Assembly: GCA_022511055.1 (NCBI GenBank)
Contig: JAFLSH010000138.1
Location: 1-8,023, forward strand
Source of the DNA: Prevotella sp.
Lineage (GTDB): Bacteria > Bacteroidota > Bacteroidia > Bacteroidales > Bacteroidaceae
Reading direction: 5' to 3'
DNA: 8,023 nucleotides
Part shown: positions 6,246 to 8,023 of the stretch, one piece after another
Layout: every line of letters begins with the position of its first letter
Numbering within the stretch: position 1 is the stretch's first letter
The notes under the pieces: model-generated
Seen by the model: the letters and a program-made list of their open reading frames with translations, nothing else
The model's database searches: none
Told to the model about the DNA's origin: nothing
Program-made: the position numbers and the translations under genes

Positions 6246-7814
6246 ATGAAACAAGAAACCACAGACAAACCGATGAGACACAGACTTCTGACCCTGCTCT
6301 GCGCGCTGACGGCACTGACGCTGACGGCGCAGGTGCGGCTGCAATGGGGCGACCAGGGCAACGGCACCTACATGAACCCCGTGCTGAACGCCGACTTCAG
6401 CGACCCCGATGTCATTCGCGTGGGCGACAAGTACTACATGGTGGCCAGCGACTTCCACTTCATGGGCATGCAGGTGCTGGAATCGGCCGACCTGGTCAAC
6501 TGGCGCTATGTCAGCCAGATTTACCGCCGCCTCGACTTCCCCGAGTACGACCAGATGGCGCGCTACGCCGGCGGCTCGTGGGCACCCGCCATCCGCCACC
6601 ACGGCGGCCGCTTCTATGTCTATTTCTGCACGCCCCACGAGGGGCTGTTCATGGCATCGGCCGAGCAGGCCGAAGGCCCGTGGAGCCCGCTCTGCCACGT
6701 AAAGGCCGTGGAGAAATGGGAAGACCCCTGCCCCCTGTGGGATGACGACGGCCAAGCCTACCTGGGCCGCAGCCAGCACGGCGCGGGCCCCATCATTGTA
6801 CACAAGATGTCGGCCGACGGCCGCCAGCTGCTCGACGACGGCGTGACGGTCTACACCGGCCCCGTGGCCGAGGGCACGAAGTGGCTCAAGCGCGGCGGCT
6901 GGTACTACCTCATCATTCCCGAAGGCGGCGTAGGCCAGGGCTGGCAGACCGTACTCCGCTCCCGAAACGTCTACGGCCCCTACGAGAAGCGCGTGGTGCT
7001 GGAGCAAGGCTCCACCGCCGTGAACGGCCCGCACCAGGGCGCACTGGTCGACACGCCCGACGGCGAGTGGTGGTTTCTGCACTTCCAGGAGACGCGCGAC
7101 CGCGGCCGCGTAGTCCACCTGCAGCCCGCCCGCTGGCGCGACGACTGGCCGCTCATGGGAGTCGACATTGACGGCAACGGCATCGGCGAGCCCGTGCCGG
7201 TCTGGCAGAAGCCCGCTACCGGCGCTTCCGCCCCCGCAGCCACGCCCGCCCCGCAGCTCCCCACTTCCGATGACTTCAGCGCCGCCACACTCGGACTGCA
7301 ATGGCAGTGGTGCCACAATCCCGCCGACGAGGCATGGAGCCTCAGCGGCGGCCGGCTGACACTACAGGCCCTGCCCGCCACCGCCGAGTGGCAGGGGCAG
7401 CCCTTGCCGCCCATGCTGCGCCACGCCCGCAACATGCTGACCCAGAAGACCATGGGCTATGCCGGCGAAGCCACCACGCTGGTCACCGCCAGCGGCGAGG
7501 CCAGCACCGGCCTGCTCTGCATGGGGCGGCAGTTCCGCGCCATCGGCCTCAGCCCCGAGGGGCTCTACACCGAGTGCGACGGGCAGCGCACCATCATCAA
7601 GGCGGGCCGGCTGAAGAAAGCCTACCTGCGAGTCAGCATCGACCACGGCAGCTACCAGTTCCACTACAGCACCGACGGCCGCCACTACACGCCTGCGGGC
7701 GACCCCTTCGCCATGCAGAACGGCAACTGGAAGGGCGTGCGTGTCGGCCTCTACTGCTACGGCGACAGCGGTCAGGGCCAGTTCGACTGGTTTCGCTACG
7801 ACATCACCCAGTGA
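6246..7814 (+). CDS. Secreted GH43 family glycoside hydrolase with C-terminal beta-sandwich
   Basis: GH43 enzymes are inverting five-bladed beta-propellers, mostly arabinofuranosidases and xylosidases. The expected catalytic residues are present: D53 in SDPDVI (general base), D160 in WEDPCPLWDDDG (pKa modulator) and E209 in AEGTKW (general acid). Supporting stretches are NPVLNADF and NGPHQGALVDT. A Pro/Ala-rich linker (about 323-340) leads to a C-terminal domain starting DDFS (342-345), then LQWQW, which resembles the concanavalin A-like domain found at the end of many GH43 beta-xylosidases. A signal peptide begins at M10 (MRHRLLTLLCALTALTLTA, cut before Q29). Translation may therefore start at 6273, although 6246 sits only 3 bp after the GH28 stop. 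The cysteine at 19 is a poor lipobox. It probably trims arabinose or xylose side chains from the polymer the GH28 enzyme attacks. Exact specificity is not readable. Confidence 0.92.
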   Translation: MKQETTDKPMRHRLLTLLCALTALTLTAQVRLQWGDQGNGTYMNPVLNADFSDPDVIRVGDKYYMVASDFHFMGMQVLESADLVNWRYVSQIYRRLDFPEYDQMARYAGGSWAPAIRHHGGRFYVYFCTPHEGLFMASAEQAEGPWSPLCHVKAVEKWEDPCPLWDDDGQAYLGRSQHGAGPIIVHKMSADGRQLLDDGVTVYTGPVAEGTKWLKRGGWYYLIIPEGGVGQGWQTVLRSRNVYGPYEKRVVLEQGSTAVNGPHQGALVDTPDGEWWFLHFQETRDRGRVVHLQPARWRDDWPLMGVDIDGNGIGEPVPVWQKPATGASAPAATPAPQLPTSDDFSAATLGLQWQWCHNPADEAWSLSGGRLTLQALPATAEWQGQPLPPMLRHARNMLTQKTMGYAGEATTLVTASGEASTGLLCMGRQFRAIGLSPEGLYTECDGQRTIIKAGRLKKAYLRVSIDHGSYQFHYSTDGRHYTPAGDPFAMQNGNWKGVRVGLYCYGDSGQGQFDWFRYDITQ

Positions 7815-7878
7815 TTTTTAGGAGTTAAGGGAGATTTTTTTAGGAGTCAAGGAAGTTAGAGAAGTCAGAGGAGTTAAG
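7815..7878. repeat. Degenerate purine-rich GGAGTYAAGG repeats
   Basis: Directly after the GH43 stop, GGAGTTAAGG (7821-7830) and GGAGTCAAGG (7843-7852) recur, each preceded by a T-run and TA. They are followed by GAAGTTAGA-like, GAAGTCAGA-like and GGAGTTAAG-like units at a period of about 9-10 bp up to 7878. The + strand is almost entirely purine plus T. No reading frame or strong hairpin is seen. It is untranslated 3' sequence of unknown role. Confidence 0.5.
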
Positions 7879-7909
7879 CCATATGTTTTGTCGCCGCAAG
7901 TTCGGCCAA

Positions 7910-7924
7910 AAACTCCATGAGTTT
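7910..7924. repeat. AAACTC-CAT-GAGTTT inverted repeat
   Basis: AAACTC (7910-7915) and GAGTTT (7919-7924) are perfect 6-bp arms around CAT. The element resembles the arms of the larger hairpin at 7974-8007 (ACTCCATGAGTTT here, ACTCCGTGAGTTT there). A third partial copy, AAAACTCCCA, ends the window. Confidence 0.5.
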
Positions 7925-7928
7925 CGGA

Positions 7929-7967
7929 AAAAAAGCGGCACTTTAGCCGAAAAAAGCGGCACTTTAG
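7929..7967. repeat. Two-copy direct repeat, 21-bp period
   Basis: The 18-mer AAAAAAGCGGCACTTTAG occurs at 7929-7946 and again, unchanged, at 7950-7967. The copies are 21 bp apart, with only a short GCCG-like spacer between them. Two copies this close are too few and too short for a CRISPR array. They may be a tandem binding site or a slipped-strand duplication. Confidence 0.6.
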
Positions 7968-7968
7968 G

Positions 7969-8012
7969 AAAATTACTCCGTGAGTTTTGCCCAAAACTCA
8001 CGGAGTATTTTT
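7969..8012. terminator. Likely bidirectional intrinsic terminator closing the operon
   Basis: TACTCCGTGAGTTTT (7974-7988) pairs perfectly over 15 bp with 7993-8007 around a GCCC loop. It is flanked by AAAA (7969-7972) on the left and TTTTT (8008-8012) on the right. A strong stem followed by a T-run fits Rho-independent termination on the + strand. The A-run on the other side would serve a transcript coming from the - strand. It lies about 155 nt after the GH43 stop, so the mRNA would carry the preceding repeats in its 3' untranslated region. Confidence 0.65.
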
Positions 8013-8023
8013 CAAAACTCCCA

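Noticed and set aside
6588..6605. GH43 WAPAI in place of the common WAPDI, as a sign of inactivation
   Set aside because: The catalytic set is D53, D160 and E209, all present. The aspartate of WAPD is not among them as far as I know the family, so the change does not imply loss of activity.
6009..7316. 435-codon open frame on the - strand, opposite GH28/GH43
   Set aside because: Same reasoning: the + strand carries two enzymes with intact catalytic motifs, and the antisense product is compositionally biased and matches nothing I recognise.
7910..8023. Possible CRISPR array at the window end
   Set aside because: Repeat units differ in length and orientation, there are no regular unique spacers, and the main element is a perfect hairpin with flanking A- and T-runs, which fits a terminator.

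Overview
The window looks like a piece of a GC-rich Bacteroidales chromosome, plausibly Prevotellaceae or a relative. Three things point there. The start codons have A/T-rich upstream sequence instead of Shine-Dalgarno sites. Two sites match the Bacteroidetes promoter pattern TTTG-N19-21-TAnnTTTG. The two glycoside hydrolases are of the kind common in gut Bacteroidales. Coding regions are clearly GC-rich and the gaps between genes are AT-rich. The genus cannot be fixed from the sequence alone.

Layout: all four full-length genes are on the + strand. Positions 1-367 form an AT-rich leader. It holds a possible C-terminal tail of an upstream reading frame, a block of about 180 bp bounded by 12-bp inverted repeats, and two compact hairpins. 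Next comes a stand-alone AAA+ ATPase gene (368-2653) of the CbbX/SpoVK type. It has an acidic N-terminus, a beta-rich domain I do not recognise, what appears to be a second AAA module with both Walker motifs lost, and an intact C-terminal AAA module. A 215-bp gap follows with a very good Bacteroidetes promoter (2709-2740) and two palindromes in and beside it.

That promoter should drive a compact operon: an OPT-family transporter (2869-4875), a secreted GH28 pectinase-like enzyme (4872-6242, ATGA overlap with the transporter) and a secreted GH43 enzyme with a C-terminal beta-sandwich (6246-7814, 3 bp after the GH28 stop). The two hydrolases probably attack pectic material in the periplasm, with GH28 on a galacturonan or rhamnogalacturonan backbone and GH43 on arabinose or xylose decorations. 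The OPT protein would sit in the inner membrane. Its tight coupling to pectin enzymes without SusC/SusD genes in the window is the most interesting contextual point.

Positions 7815-8023 carry no gene. They hold degenerate purine-rich repeats, a 21-bp-period direct repeat and a family of AAACTC/GAGTTT inverted repeats. One of these forms a long hairpin with A- and T-runs on its two sides that looks like a bidirectional terminator.

No CRISPR array, tRNA, rRNA, transposase or phage gene was seen. The strongest candidates for something not previously described are the double-AAA architecture of the first gene, the inverted-repeat block in its leader, and the transporter-pectinase coupling.
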